Made by a program: the position numbers and the translations under genes. A stretch of DNA of 64,000 nt from Mesaphorura yosii. Lineage: Eukaryota > Arthropoda > Collembola > Poduromorpha > Tullbergiidae. The stretch covers positions 1-64,000 of the forward strand of contig WIXG01000391.1 in the NCBI GenBank assembly GCA_009869945.1, written 5' to 3'. The notes below the pieces were generated by a model. That model was not told the DNA's origin. It made no database searches and was given only the letters and a program-made list of their open reading frames with translations. Position 1 is the stretch's first letter. Every line of letters starts with the position of its first letter. Below, piece by piece: positions 10,734 to 23,108 of this stretch.

Positions 10734-12542
10734 ATGGACCTTTTCAGCACTTCTGGCTGCTGGACAACAGTCATTTTATTGTGCCTGCTGCAGCAGAGCA
10801 GCACCGCTCCAGGAGAACAACCAAAGCAGCAGCACCAAAGGCATCTGCCCTCCGTCGACAAGGGTGAGAGTCTTTGTTTCCTATTGCTATGCGAGTCTAA
10901 AATATAACAATTTCGCATTTAAATTGATTTAACGCACGTCCACCATGCACTGTCGCTATGGAAAAACTGACTTGCATCACTCTCTGTAGGAGTCTTTGTC
11001 ATAACCGGCGTCCGGTCCTGCCGCTCCGGCTCGGGCTACTGCATCCTCGGTGGGGAGTGCACAGTGGATAATGAGTTTAGAGAAGATAGTCTAGGAGGGC
11101 ACTGCGATGGATTAAAGAAAGCTTTCACACCCAGGGCGAGCTTTGTTTGCTGTGAGCTGGCAACAAATAATAGCGAGGTTGCCACGACGGAGACCTCCGC
11201 CCCATCAACAGAAGTACCCCCCACAACAACGATCATCTATGAGGAGCGGACAGAGATAAGTGTTGAGGAGTCGATTACACTGCTGGCTGGAGGGGGGAAT
11301 GAGTGTGGCCTGGGCAAGGTAAAGATAACAAGGTGGCGTTGTGAACGAATCGAGCGCCTCACGAAGGCGCGTCGTGGGGTGCTCGAATCTTTGCTCCGCG
11401 GTAGCGACCGCCTGCGGCGGAAGACACTAACCCCCGCCCGCCTCCACCCAAACCCCTTCTATCCCCGTCTTTATTAAAGGGGGTTTTGACCTCCCCCCCC
11501 GCGGGTAACGGGCGCCTCGCCCACACATTAGTGGGGAAGGAGTCAGAACCCCCTTTAATGAGGAAGAGGGGCAGGCGGTTTCCAGTGTCTTACCGCCGAG
11601 GGCAGTCTTTTATAGCGGCGGGCGACGCCGCTACCGCGGAGAGAAGGATTCGAGCGCCCCAGGACCCGCCTTCATGAGATCCTCGATGCGTTCGATTCGT
11701 TGAGGACGCCACTCCCAAAATCATTCGTAGGACCCCTGCTGGACCGCCGCCATCGTCCGCCGCCCCCCGCACCCACCCTCCACCCCCTACCCAGATCCCG
11801 GCTCCTTCATCTGCACCGGCGCCGTCATCCACCCCTCCGTAATCCTATCAACCAGTACCTGCCTCGCCCGCATCCACGACCCTGAGCAGTACCAAATACT
11901 ATACAATTACAAGCACATCCCCCACCCTTCCCATAGCAGCCAAGAATTTCTAGAGGGGGCAGCCATAAAGAAGATGGTACAGCATGATTTATACTCCGGA
12001 GTCGGCCGCGGTCACGACATCGGCTTGATATTGGTACAGCAGCCCCCCTCTAATGAGTATTGCAGTGTGTGCCTTGGGAAATTAAAGGATATTGAGCAGA
12101 AATGTGGTGTGTCGGGGTATTCCCATCCAAATGAGGGTGAGCCACCAATTGTGCATTTGAAAACTCCCGCCTAAACATCCACTTTGAATACTTCCATAGC
12201 GACCGACTCGGATGGTTTACTGCACGAAGCGAGTCAAGTGCTACTCCCAAACTGCAGCCAAGGATTGTTATGTGGAGCGGGGAAAGAGTCGGCGGAGGCG
12301 TGTTTCGTAAGATTTTATACTTTGAATTGTGCGATCCCGTGCTAAATGATTGCATTTCGCAGTCCCCCCGTGACTCGGGCTCCCCACTCGCCTGCGCATC
12401 ATCAAATGGCCCTTCGTATTTGCAAGGACTCTTCAGCCACGGCTTCCACTGCGGCTCTGTGAAGTCACCCGTTTATTACACCGATTTGAATCACTATGGC
12501 AGTTGGATAGCGAGTAGGTTACAAGAGTTGCTACAGCTGTAG
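10734..12542 (+). CDS. Clip-domain serine protease homologue (catalytic His lost)
   Basis: Five exons (10734-10863, 10990-11318, 11731-12136, 12200-12306, 12363-12542) give 383 residues. A signal peptide is followed by one clip-like domain (CRSGSGYCILGGEC to VCC), a Thr-rich linker, NECGLGK, then a protease domain lacking the IVGG activation site. The His position reads STSTC instead of AAHC. The Asp motif is kept (HDIGLILV) and the Ser motif is RDSGSP. The loss of His makes it inactive, by a different route from its divergent neighbour. It ends with AATAAA at 12563-12568, about 20 bases after the stop. Intron 2 (11319-11730) is almost completely filled by an introner-like element. A non-catalytic cofactor of proteolytic cascades or adhesion is the likely role. 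Confidence 0.85.
11332..11713 (+). mobile_element. Introner-like foldback element 1
   Basis: The element begins GGTGGCGTTGTGAACGA and ends with the inverted match TCGTTGAGGACGCCACT. The inverted arms extend inwards (GCTCGAATCTTTGCTCCGCG against CGCGGAGAGAAGGATTCGAG), so it should fold into a long hairpin. It starts 13 bases after the intron begins (GT at 11319) and ends 17 bases before the exon at 11731, leaving almost no other intron sequence. Confidence 0.85.
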
Positions 12543-13758
12543 TGCATAAGAGAGTAAACGCTAATAAAGAGATGACCGAATTCCGCCGTGTCAGCCTTTC
12601 TTCGGCGCCCACACCTGAAGCGCTTCTCACCAACGGAGGAGATTGTTTAGGCACTGTTTCCAAAGCGGGAGACTTGCCGAACCCACTCCAAATTGACAAC
12701 CACCTCAAGACGCTGGTATTTACTCTCTTGGGAATTTAAAGGGCATTGGACCAGCTCGCTCGCAATGCACCCTGGCAGCTAAATAACAGAGGAATTGTAG
12801 GATTCTGAGATTTGTGAGGAATTTGAGTTACAGGCCTTGTTAATTAGTTAAACAGGGTGAAATTACGGCAAAGAGAACTGGGAGTCAATGCGCGTAAAGT
12901 TCTGAACTTCAAAAAGAGTTAAATGTCATGTTGCCATGCCGCTGGCGCAAACTTAAGTCTTTTAAAAGGTCGAAAGGCTCACAAGACTTCGCCGCTCCCT
13001 CCAGTTATTATATTAGTTTATACCTCCATTGAAGTCATCACGCTCCATCACCACCCACCAGAGTCACAGCGCTCCGCGAACAAAAGTCGGGAATTCTTGT
13101 TGAATTCTTTTCTGTGTGGAAGCCAGGCCGCTGCAAATTCAAATCAGGTACAGTCTTCATTACTGCTGAGCAGCAGCTTCAAACCTGTCTCGTAGTTACG
13201 CAGGGATCCCATCATCACCGAATCACTGAAGGCCTCAGACGATGACTACTCCGCCCTTCAGGAGAGCCGTTCCTAGATTTCAGTGTTCTCGAGAGTTCTT
13301 CAAATCTCACTTGCCCCTAATCCCTGAATTTGGTTGACAACTTTGGACTGGCGGGGTCGAAACCCAACGGAAGCCACTTCAGCCCAATCTCGATTCCCCC
13401 TAAAGTCATCCGGAAGTCACGAACCGTCCCCCCATCATCCAGTCAAGGCCCCCCATCCAGTCACGACACGACCGCCATGGCCGCTCAGACGGCGCCTGCA
13501 ATTATCGCTCGAACCTTGAAACCTTGAAGCATTTCCTCATTACGCGAAACGAGTTTCTGAGAAGCAATTAAACGCTCACTCGTAATTTTGAAGATGCGCC
13601 AATAACAAATGATGATGCGTCGTCCACTGCGACAAGGACACTTTCACTTTTTCCTCATCTCTGCTGCTGCGATTGCAATTAATCGAGTCGTCTCGTTGCA
13701 TCACAGCAACACAACAAAGACGGACACTCAGTTGTTTTATTGCTTCGATCGAGGCAAG
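12543..13758. other. Intergenic, no gene recognised
   Basis: This stretch holds the 3' end of the protease homologue and the upstream region of the first lectin gene. Short open frames have low-complexity Pro/Ser composition and no splice support. No TATA box is evident near 13759. Confidence 0.4.
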
Positions 13759-15353
13759 ATGAAGCTCCTACTCGTACTCGTCGCCATCACAACTGCTGCC
13801 GTCATGGTGAACGGTGAGTTTCTTTCTTCTCCGCTCTCGGGTTTCCTAATTATTTTACGTGTCTCCTGCAGGCCAGCAGCCAAACACTTCGAACACGGAG
13901 CAGCCCCGCTTCTTGGCCCTTCCCGATCCAGGTAAATCTGGTTTTCCTTTAACGAGAGCTCGTGTCCTCAATTCCTTCACAATAAACACACACCGCAATC
14001 CTCACAATCCCCGTCAGCATGTGTCAATCAAAAGTCACTTTTGTTGTCTTGGCACAAGGCGCGCGTGAACGCGCGTTACGCAATCTCGAGATGCTGTACG
14101 ACGGCTGCACGCTGCAGTGACACGATTTTCTCAATCGCGAATTGAGGACACGACAACGCTCGTCAACAGCAGCAGCGAATGCTTGTTGATTCTGTTATTG
14201 TCATGACGGCGGCGGCGCTGCCTCTGCAGCACGTCAGAAGCGCACGCTGCCCATTGAGCATACGGGGTCGCCATGGAGGCAGCTCTCCATGGCAACCTGT
14301 TCAAGGCTGTTGCTTTTCTGCAGCGGGCAACCACCCATTGAATTTAGGGCGGTTAGTGCGAGCTTCCTTCAAATGAATTTAATTCCCCTCTCGATTCTCT
14401 CTAGTCAAATGCTCCCGCCGCCCAAAAGAGTTTTTTTTTGATGGGCACTGGTATTTCTTCAGTGGAAACATCACCCGCTTTCGTGGCCAGGAAGTTGATT
14501 GGCTAGAAGCACGGAATAACTGCAGGGAGTACTGCATGGACACCGTCTCAATAGAGGGACAGGAGGAGAATGACATTATGCTGGGTTTATTAAGGGACCA
14601 TAACTTGAAGTACATCTGGACGAGTGGGAGACTATGTGATTTTAAGGGTGAGTATGATTTCTTTTTGTGCAATTTTTTTAGACATAAAAGCTACCCTGCT
14701 CGAAACATTTATAACCCTTTTCCTCCATGGCAACCAATGTCATTTTTTTCCTACTTTGCCTGTGCTTGCTAAAAAAACCGCGACAATATTTAATATTTAA
14801 ATAATATATAATAATAATATCTAATATAATATTTTAAAAAGTTCAATTTCCAATACACCGTGTCCCATGCCAACAGATTGAATGCAATTTTGGAACCTCT
14901 TTTAGTTCTTTTAAAAAATTTGTTTTCTAATACACCGTTTCCATGACAAATTCACGCAGGCTGCGCTGAGCGCTCCGACCTCCAGCCCGTCCACGTGAAC
15001 GGGTGGTTCTGGAGCGGGAGCGGGACGAAGATGGCTCCAACGAATCAGAAGCCGAAGGGGTGGGATTACCAGGTGAGAATTTAACCTTTTCTACAAAAGG
15101 GTAACCTAACTTCGCCCTTTAAATCAAACAGCCCTGGTCCCACACCGGCAACAACAAGCGCCCACAACCCGACAACGCTGAAGTCGAGATTAATGGGACT
15201 CCGGAGTCTTGCATGGCCGTTTTAAACAACGTTTACAAAGACGGTTTAAATTGGCATGATGTAGCTTGCTACCACCCAAAGCCTTTTGTTTGCGAGGACT
15301 CTGATGAACTATTGAAGTATGTGAGGGCGACACGGCCAGAGTTGCCTGTTTGA
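13759..15353 (+). CDS. Secreted C-type lectin 1
   Basis: Five exons (13759-13813, 13872-13931, 14405-14647, 14960-15072, 15132-15353) give 230 residues. A signal peptide (MKLLLVLVAITTAAVMVNG) precedes a short linker and one C-type lectin domain. It has the conserved arthropod pattern IWTSGRLCDF, VNGWFWSGSG, a QPDN calcium/sugar site, and WHDVAC in place of WND, with a final FVCED. QPD usually indicates galactose-type specificity, though WHD replaces the second calcium motif, so binding is uncertain. It is closely paralogous to the gene at 54989-56085. The AATAAA signal is at 15407-15412. Introns contain CCATGGCAAC motifs near 14280 and 14736. Confidence 0.92.
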
Positions 15354-15901
15354 GATTGTGGTGGTCAAACTGGAAATGAAATTTTTGTACTCGTAATTTC
15401 TGACGGAATAAAAGATAAAAGAAACGGTGTGTTTTCGAAACGGTGGATTAAAAGTACAGCTTCCCATGGCAACTCGGATGGTCATTCTTAGTTTCTCAGC
15501 AACACATTCCTTTAAGAAAAAATGGCATGGTAACATTCGCGAACATTGTCGCATATTTCTCTCTGCTCCATTCTCCAAACTCTCTCAGACAGGGAGGGCC
15601 TAGTATCGATTTTCCCGGGTTGTGAGTCACGCTTTCAACCCCGACTCATGCGTAAGTTTGAGAGAGTCAACCCTCCCTTCAGCAGCAACAATTCTCCAGG
15701 AGAGGCAGCAGGCAGGGAGAAGTGTTTTCTCGGGTAGATCAGTCTCGTCTCGTATCTCGTCGCGTTCAGCAGCAGTGCTTTGTCCGTCTCTGCACTTTCA
15801 CCCTTCGTCTCCATCGTTTCGTGGCGTCTTTTGGAGTACTTTGTGTGTGTGTGTTTAGGGCCTGGTCTTTGCTCTTGGTCACCGTTTTGTCTCTACCGAA
15901 G

Positions 15902-18900
15902 ATGTACGACAAGATTGAACCCACTGCACCCCGTCTTAAACTCTTCATAGGCCAAATCCCCCGTCACCTACAGGAGCACGACATTCGGCCGCTATTTGAC
16001 CCCTACGGGGAGATACAAGAGTTGACTATACTGAAAGACAAGCTGACGGGGGTTCATAAGGGTTAGTCTCAGGTGATGACTTCTGAATTTCCCACTAATC
16101 TCAGCCAAATCTCTCTGCAGGTTGCGCCTTCTTAACCTATACTCATAATGAGTCCGCACTACAAGCCCAGTCCCAGCTCCATGATAAGATTGTTCTGCCG
16201 GGGGTGAGTGCTTTTCTTATTGCCATGTTTATTTGTGCAGTAGAATTGTTTACGTGAAGGTTGGAGAACTTTGCACCAAGTCTCGTTTCGCCCCGCCGCT
16301 TCTCCTCCGCACGCTTTAATCGTGTGCAATCGCTTTCCCCCTCTTCCGTCTCCATGACCACGCACGGCTTCTGCTTTCCCCTTCTCTCTCTCTCTCTGCT
16401 CGCTCGAGAACTGGCCCGAGAAATGCACGAGAGAACTCCAGGCACACGTAAATGTAAACAGCGACTCCCTACTCTTCTCCTTCTCCTTCCTGTTTATCGA
16501 TTCTCTCCGCTCTCCTTTGCGAAGCTTTGACTGGGAAAGCCCGTCGCACGCGCACTCAGAGACTCTCCGCACTTGTTGCTCTCCCGTCCGAAGCAGCGCC
16601 CAGCTTAGCACTCTCTCTTTATTAACAATTCTCACTAGTCCAGCTCCCCGACACAGTAAATCTGAGTTTCTCCTCACCTTGTTTAACTCCCGATTTTATC
16701 TCTGGTTTCTCGCACTCTTTCGTTGCCGTAGCAACCACCACAGTTTTCGCTTTTCTTCCTCCGTTCTTTTCTGCTGCTGTTGCCAAAGTAGTTTTTTTCG
16801 ATAAATGTCGATGATGCTCTCCAACTCGACCTCGACCCTCACTCAACCCGTTTCTGCATCGCAGATGAACCGTCCTTTACAAGTCAAGCCGGCCGACACG
16901 GAGCAGCACCATCGTGGGGGTGAGTCTGTCCCCGCCATTCGAATCACTCGAGTCACTCTAAAAAAAATATTCCCCTTTTTAAACAATAGAGGAGCGCAAG
17001 CTCTTCGTCGGGATGCTTAGTAAGCAGCAGAAGGAGGAGGACATTCGTGGACTCTTTGCCCCCTACGGAGCCATAGAGGAGTGTACTGTATTAAGGGGCC
17101 AGGACGGCGCCTCGAAAGGCTGCGCTTTCGTCAAGTTCAGCACGCATACAGAAGCCCAATCAGCTATTCAAGGGTTGCATGGGAGTCAGACGATGCAGGT
17201 GAGGTCTATTCACCCTCGAAACTTACATCGAAGACGGAGAACCTCGTTCCCATGAGAACTCATGGGCAGAATCCCTCTGAAACAAACTTTTTTTTACTGA
17301 CAATATTCTGGTATACGGCCCTGAAAAGCGATCGGCCATGGGAACCCGTGACCCCGAAACTTCTTAAAACTGAAGAACTTTTAAAATCGCAGGGCGCCTC
17401 TTCCTCTCTCGTCGTCAAGTTTGCTGATACAGAAAAGGAGAGACAACTCCGCCGGATGCAGCAAATGAGCTCGATGCTCAACCCATCAATGATTGGGCCG
17501 GGCACAACCCCCTGGCATCTCCACCCCGCAGCGCTCATGGCGGCCGCCGCTGCCGCAGCCGGGGGTGGTTACTACCAGCCGAATGGGGCGGCGGCAGCGG
17601 CTGCTGCAGCGGCGTTGGATTTGTATAGCAATGGAAGTGGAAGTGGCGGAGGGAGTGCGGGTGGACCGAGTAGTCAGGGTGAGTGTAGAATTTGGTTGGC
17701 ATGGAGCACTTTTATTTATCGATTGGCACGGGCATCGTTCCTTCACGTTGCCATGGTTTTTTTTAAAAATACTTTTTCGAATTAATTCCCTTGTTGCCAT
17801 TGTCGTTACCAATTACCATGGCAGCCAGGAAATATTTTTTAACATAAAGCCCGGGATACTTTAAATGTTTGCCTCACTTTTTTTTATGTTTTCTTGTTTT
17901 CTTTAAAGAGCCGGGGAAAAGTTTTAAAAGAGCACCGGAAAATTTAAAAATTGTCCATATTACGAAATCATGCCATGGAAGCCATTTTGAAGAGATTGTG
18001 AAATGTTAACCTCTATTTCTAAATTACAGCCTCCCCTGACCCCCGCCACGGCCACGGAGGAACCCCGCAGCATCACCACCCTACACACCATCACCATCCC
18101 GCTCCCGGTCACGAAATATTGTACGTCGACTTTCCCCCTCCTCCACAGAACCCGGCCGCGGCAGCAGCAGCAGCCGCAGCAGCAGCAGCTCTGCTAGACT
18201 ACCCATTCATATCTCCTCCAGGAGGGCCGATGATGCACGGACCAGGATTGAACGGGGGTAAGCCATGTGCTTTTAACAACAATCGTCATCGCTGTTTCCG
18301 TTGTCATGGTAACTCTCCGTTGTTCTCTCTCTCTTTTTTACACCGTTCTGTTTCCGCTCGATGTCGTTCGTTCGTCGTCGTCGTCGTTCTCTCTTTGGTG
18401 GTCACACGCATAAAATATACACGGTGGTCTTTTCCGCTTCTTTTTCTGCACTGGCTGGCGCTGCTTCGGTGGTTTTCGGTGTTGCTATGGCGTACTTTCT
18501 GTGGCTTTGCTCCGGCGGTCGAAGGCGCCTCGCTCTCCGGCCCGGACGGCTGCAACCTCTTCATCTATCATTTACCGCAGGAGTTCGGGGATGGTGAGCT
18601 GGCGGGGATGTTTCTTCCGTTTGGGAACGTACTTTCGGCGAAGGTGTTCATCGACCGGGCGACGAATCAGTCTAAATGCTTTGGTAAGAAGATAGCGAGG
18701 GAGCGTCGTGAACGAGTCGAGCGGCAGAGGACTGCCCGGGTACGATCCTCGGCCGCTCGAGTCCTTTGTTCCGCGGTAGCGGCGTGGCCCGCCGTTAGTA
18801 TAAACAGCCTTCGGTGGAGAAAACTACTGGCGCAAGCGCCGGAAATTCGCCGATCCCCTCACCCGCCCCCCCCCCCCCCGTCCATTCTGAAGGCATGGAC

Positions 18901-19406
18901 CAATGTGGGAACTCGTCAAATTCTGACCTCGCCCCCAATAATTTGTGGCCCTCGACCTCCGTTACGGAGCTCCAAAACTCTAGGCGGCCCGATAGTTTTC
19001 CTCAACAATTGTGGGCGAGGCGCGGAGGGAGCGAAGCGACCGAGTCCTCAACAGATGTGCGATTTAATAGAACTATGGTGGGAACGGTCGGCTCGCTCCG
19101 CGGACCTCCGGGCCCAAAAATCACGAAAAAATGAGATGCCCCAGAAAAAAATCGCCAAACAGCCCAAACCAAGCAAATCCCCCAATGATCAAGATTTCAT
19201 AGTCAGAATCTTAAAAGAAAGTCAAACCACCTAAAAAAATAATTGCGCCAAAATTTGAAATTTCTCCCACAGGCTTCGTTTCCTTCGACAATCCCACCTC
19301 CGCCCACTCCGCCATCCAATCGATGAACGGGTTCCAAATCGGGATGAAGCGTCTCAAAGTGCAGCTGAAACGTCCAAAGTGCGGTGGGGGGGAGAGGCCG
19401 TACTAA
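15902..19406 (+). CDS. CELF: CELF/Bruno-like RNA-binding protein
   Basis: Eight exons (15902-16061, 16121-16203, 16865-16919, 16990-17198, 17393-17678, 18030-18257, 18525-18683, 19273-19406) give 437 residues. RRM1 starts at [12 protein letters not shown] and RRM2 at [10 protein letters not shown]. After a linker with poly-Ala, Gly/Ser and His-rich runs comes RRM3 ([13 protein letters not shown], then GFVSFDN), ending in GERPY. This is the CELF3-6/Bruno architecture, a nuclear and cytoplasmic regulator of splicing and translation that binds GU-rich elements. The last intron (18684-19272) contains an introner-like element. The acceptor of exon 7 (GTCGAAG|GC) has a weak pyrimidine tract but is the one that keeps frame and homology. 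The upstream 15354-15901 holds the 3' end of the lectin gene and the 5' UTR. Confidence 0.92.
18300..18313. promoter_or_regulatory. RFX X-box-like palindrome in CELF intron
   Basis: GTTGTCATGGTAAC fits the X-box pattern (GTNRCC-AT-RGYAAC type), an inverted repeat of two RFX half-sites. It lies just inside an intron (from 18258). It is one of many related sites in the window. Confidence 0.55.
18697..19135 (+). mobile_element. Introner-like element 2 (CELF last intron)
   Basis: The 5' end reads GTAAGAAGATAGCGAGGGAG then GCGTCGTGAACGAGTCGAG, almost the same splice-site flank as the unrelated MFSD6 intron copy. The internal GGAGAAAACTACTGGCGCAA and GCGCGGAGGGAGCGAAG blocks are shared with other copies. 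No clean right-hand inverted repeat was found, so the right end is approximate. Confidence 0.7.
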
Positions 19407-20055
19407 ATTTTTTGAAAAATTGGAGCCAAAAACTACTTCTCATCCGATGCCAAAAAAATTCTATATCAACAGGAAACCAAAACAAGATACAATAATCACT
19501 TTTTCTACTACAAAACTTCTACAAAAAAAATACGCTGCTAAAATTGTGAGAGTAATTTTTACACAGATTCAAGAAAGAGAAAATTTCTAGTCATTCGTCA
19601 TTTGTCGTCGTCATAGAGAAACAAGAAGAGAAACTGATTCCGATGCCAAACAAAACGTATCCACTCTTTGTACACTGTTCATCGTCGCTGGTTGTTGTCA
19701 TGGTAGTCGAATTTGTAGCAGTGAAATAGTTTGTAGAATCTGTAGTTTATATCGTAATTTGTATATAAGAGAGTGAATTTAGAGAACTTAGCAGTCGTTA
19801 ATTTTACACAAATGCAAGATATAGACGTAGTTATAAAACAATTGTGAATACTAGTCGAAAATGACAAATCTGGATAACAAACACGGTGTCGTCGTCATAT
19901 CAACAGCGCGGCGCACGCGCCCCCAGAAACCAGTATAAAGTATTTGAAAAATGGGCGTGTCCAATAATTGTAAAATCTGTAGTATTTCGTAGTAGCCGCC
20001 ATGGAAACGAGCTTTAAGATGCAATTTTACGCGAGAAAATGTTTGCCAAAAATGG

Positions 20056-20117
20056 AATAAATAATGGGTAAAGTAATTTCGCACCATGGAAACTGTGAAT
20101 TTTCCCCACTCTTTATT
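20056..20117. terminator. Convergent poly(A) signals of CELF (+) and MFSD6-like (-)
   Basis: AATAAA at 20056-20061 on the plus strand and on the minus strand at 20117-20112 face each other about 50 bases apart. The transcripts' 3' ends are expected to overlap or abut. The plus-strand 3' UTR region 19407-20050 is AT-rich and otherwise featureless. Confidence 0.55.
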
Positions 20118-20228
20118 TACACCTTTGCATTACAGAGATTCAACAACTACTTTTATTCATCCAGCTTTACAATTGAGGGGGATTCTTGATATGTTTCCTT
20201 AACAATTCTTAGAACATTTCTAAGTCGA

Positions 20229-23108
20229 CTAACGAATGAAGTATTGCTGCTGATCCGGTCCTCCGCCCTGCTGCTGCGGCATGGATTGCTGACCGAAAGG
20301 ATTCGTCACCGGCTGTCCCTCATCTAATTTACTGTTGCTTGCCACACGTGATAGATTGCTTCCCCCTCCTGGAACCCCATGGGGGGCAAGGTGGGAGCCT
20401 TCTTCAGTAGCGTACTGGTGGGGGTCTTCAGGGAGGGTCATGTCGAACCCGGAGCCTGCAATGCATTTTACACACGATATAAAACACATCACCCTTCAAA
20501 GTTCTCATAACAACTCACCCTTATGGTAAAAGTTAAAGAAAGCAAACACTCCCAACCCAATCAAGCAGACGAAACCATAAAGCCTAAATGTTGACACCGT
20601 TCCCCATGCGGTGACGAATATCCCCCCGACAACTGCGCCGAACCCCCTCCCTAACCCGTGGTGAAGGAAGGAGAGGGTGGACTGGGCAGGGGCCCGGAGT
20701 TCTGGGGGTGTGTTGTGGGTGAGGTACGAACAGCAGGCGGCCCAGACGGTGGCGTGGGTGAGACCTGGAATGAGTTGGAGGAGGCGGGAGTTTGAAATTA
20801 GCGTGTGCATTTTTTCAATTTGGCAGAAACAGAATTTTTTTTGGACCGGTGGTACATTTTTAAAAAATGTGTGTATAATTTCTCGGAGAAATAAATCAAG
20901 TTTTTCACAGTTGGCGGGTCATTAAAAAAAACTCACCCTGCACAAACTCAAACGGCAGGACCCACCACGGGTTCTTTAGAACCGTAATGTACCAGAATCT
21001 CAGAACATTGCACCCGAGCCCTATACACAAGACCTTCACATGCCCCAACTGGGTTATGAAGGTGGGGGCGAAGAAGTAGGCGAATATCTCCGAGATGTGG
21101 TTGATGACGGAGGCGAGCCCAAATAGTATAGGGGAACCGCCAATGTCCTGCGGGCCAAAAACAAATCAAATTCCCGGAGGAGGAACCCCCTCAAAAAGCC
21201 CCCTCAAGTTTTCTCACCTGCAGATGCCAGAAGAGAAATGAGAAGATCAATCCCATCCCCGTTCCCATGATCCACGCAATGAATAAGAATGCAATACAAT
21301 TCGGGGTCTTGAAGTGCCTAAACACAGTCACCCACTCTGGTAGTCTTCTATTCGTCTGTGCAAAGACCGTCGCGTGTATTGCTCCTTCAGGAGGAGGTGC
21401 GCCATCTGCACCATAACTCTGCTGTTGTTGCTGTGGCTTCTCATCCAGCTCTATTGTGGGTAGATCATCTGGAAATTGAGGGGGAGGGGGTTCTTGAACG
21501 GGGAGCTGCCAGGCGAGGAGTGTGGCTAGGCCCATCAATACTACGAATATTGCAAAGCAGACCGTGTAGTTCTTTTCCTGTGTGCATAATAGAAATTGGG
21601 ATTAGATTCTCAGGGATATATACCCACCCTTGGAAACAAGGTTTGAGCCCTGACCAATATTCTTATCTCACCTGCTCCATCGCGATGCACTTCCTACTGG
21701 GAAAAGTGCTATGGTCGAGAGCGATCCCCATGAAGAACATTGCAATCCCCCACCCGACAGAGCCAAACATCCTCTGGTGTCCGTACCTTGTGGTTGCCTC
21801 GTCTCCTAGGAAACTTAGAACTGCCCCGTCCGCGAGGAGGATAGCGGGGGAAGCGAGACCTTCCCCCATTATGACGAGGAGGAGCATGAGGATGAAGGCC
21901 TGTGGGAGTAAACGGGGGAAAAAATTCAAAACTTGAAAAAAAGGGAACTAGAAAGGGTAGGAATGCCCATAACAGAATTTCCGATTTTTTGGGGGAAAAA
22001 GTCGGGGAAATGGGAAGAGATTAACCTGGTGAAAATGAAAAAAAAGTTAATCCCAGGGAAAATTTTAAAAAATCAACCCCCATGAAACGGAAGAAAACCC
22101 TTAAATTAAAAAAAAAGTTGGAAACCAACCTTTGCCACATCGTCCTTCCTGAAGACCATCGAACTTAAGACAGGATTCACCCAGTCCTTATTCTTTGCCT
22201 CGTAGCCAATCGCGTAGTCGACGCGGATGGGGGAAATGCCTTTGGGAATGCGGGGGATGGCCCGCTTTAACCTTCTTCCGGAGGGTTGCTGGTCAAAGAG
22301 TTGGTTTCCCTCAGTGTCCAGGTCTTCCAATGCTGTTTCTTCAAAATTTTCCATATTTGCAAATCCTCCAGGGGGCTTTTCCAGGTTTTCCATCGGTTCC
22401 TCGAAAACGACCTTAAAATCCTCATTCGTTTCCCTCCTCGTCCTCCCCCCATAAACAATCCCCACCGCCTCCGGAGCAACGAGCATAACGTGACTGTCAT
22501 TGACCCTCTTCAGGCAAGCCACCGGTTCGGGCATCAGACTTCCCAAAGGAAAAGTGAATAGGATCCATGACAACAGACTGCAGATTAGCAAAGTCTTCGT
22601 CCTCCTCCGCTGCTCGGCGAATTGTAGAATGAATGGAGCAGAGACGTACTCGACGAGAGGCCGGATGCCAGTTAGAATACCGGTTTGGGCGGGGGAGAAT
22701 CCGTGCTGCTTGAAGAAGACCCCCATGAGGGGGAAGAGGGAGCCGAAGGCGGAGAAGAAGAAGAAGTAGAAGCCCTGTAGAGAAGAGTGGGTTTTAGTGG
22801 GGGGATTCTTTTTGATGCTACTAACGGCGGGCCACGCCGCTACTGCGGAGCAAAGGATTCGAGCGGCAGAGAACCACCAGGGGTGGTTCACTGCCGCTCG
22901 TTCACGACGCCCTCATCCATCTTCTTACCTTGGCGACGACCAACTCCCTCTGCAACCCACCCACCGCCACCTCTAAAAACTCAGACTTCCCCCGTATCTT
23001 CCCCGTACTGTCGACAGGTGCAGGGTAATTAGAAGGATCCACCTCCCCGGTCGCGTTCGGGTCGACATACGGCCGGGATGAAGTTGTAGTCTCAGTGTAG
23101 ACGTTCAT
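20229..23108 (-). CDS. MFSD6: Major facilitator superfamily transporter, MFSD6-like
   Basis: Seven exons (23108-22929, 22774-22130, 21899-21672, 21577-21218, 21147-20937, 20764-20519, 20455-20229) give 698 residues. A cytosolic N terminus precedes about twelve hydrophobic helices. The first helix block ends in the motif GILTGIRPLVEYVSAPF, typical of the MFSD6/MFS_1-like family, followed by RTKTLLICS. A long acidic and basic loop sits between the early helices and DYAIGYEAKN. The tail is Gln/Gly-rich. The substrate of this orphan family is unknown; a plasma or vesicle membrane location is likely. Intron 1 contains a shortened introner-like copy. The gene shares a divergent promoter region with ILRUN. 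Confidence 0.9.
22800..22912 (-). mobile_element. Introner-like element 3, short copy (MFSD6 intron 1)
   Basis: The intron is only 154 bases. On the minus strand it begins GTAAGAAGATGGATGAGGGC then GTCGTGAACGAG, and contains CTCGAATCCTTTGCTCCGCA plus a GTAGCGGCGTGGCCCGCC block. Both blocks are shared with copies in other genes. The 5' splice site flank matches that of the CELF copy. Confidence 0.75.

Noticed and set aside
11380-11400. GGTTCGAATCC-like string in the introner family suggesting a tRNA-derived element
   Set aside because: Only CTCGAATCCTT is present, with no A box or cloverleaf that I could fold, so a tRNA/SINE origin is unsupported.
18119-19234. A 371-codon plus-strand frame
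   Set aside because: It reads out of a CELF exon through an intron and the introner-like element. The homologous CELF model needs splicing here.
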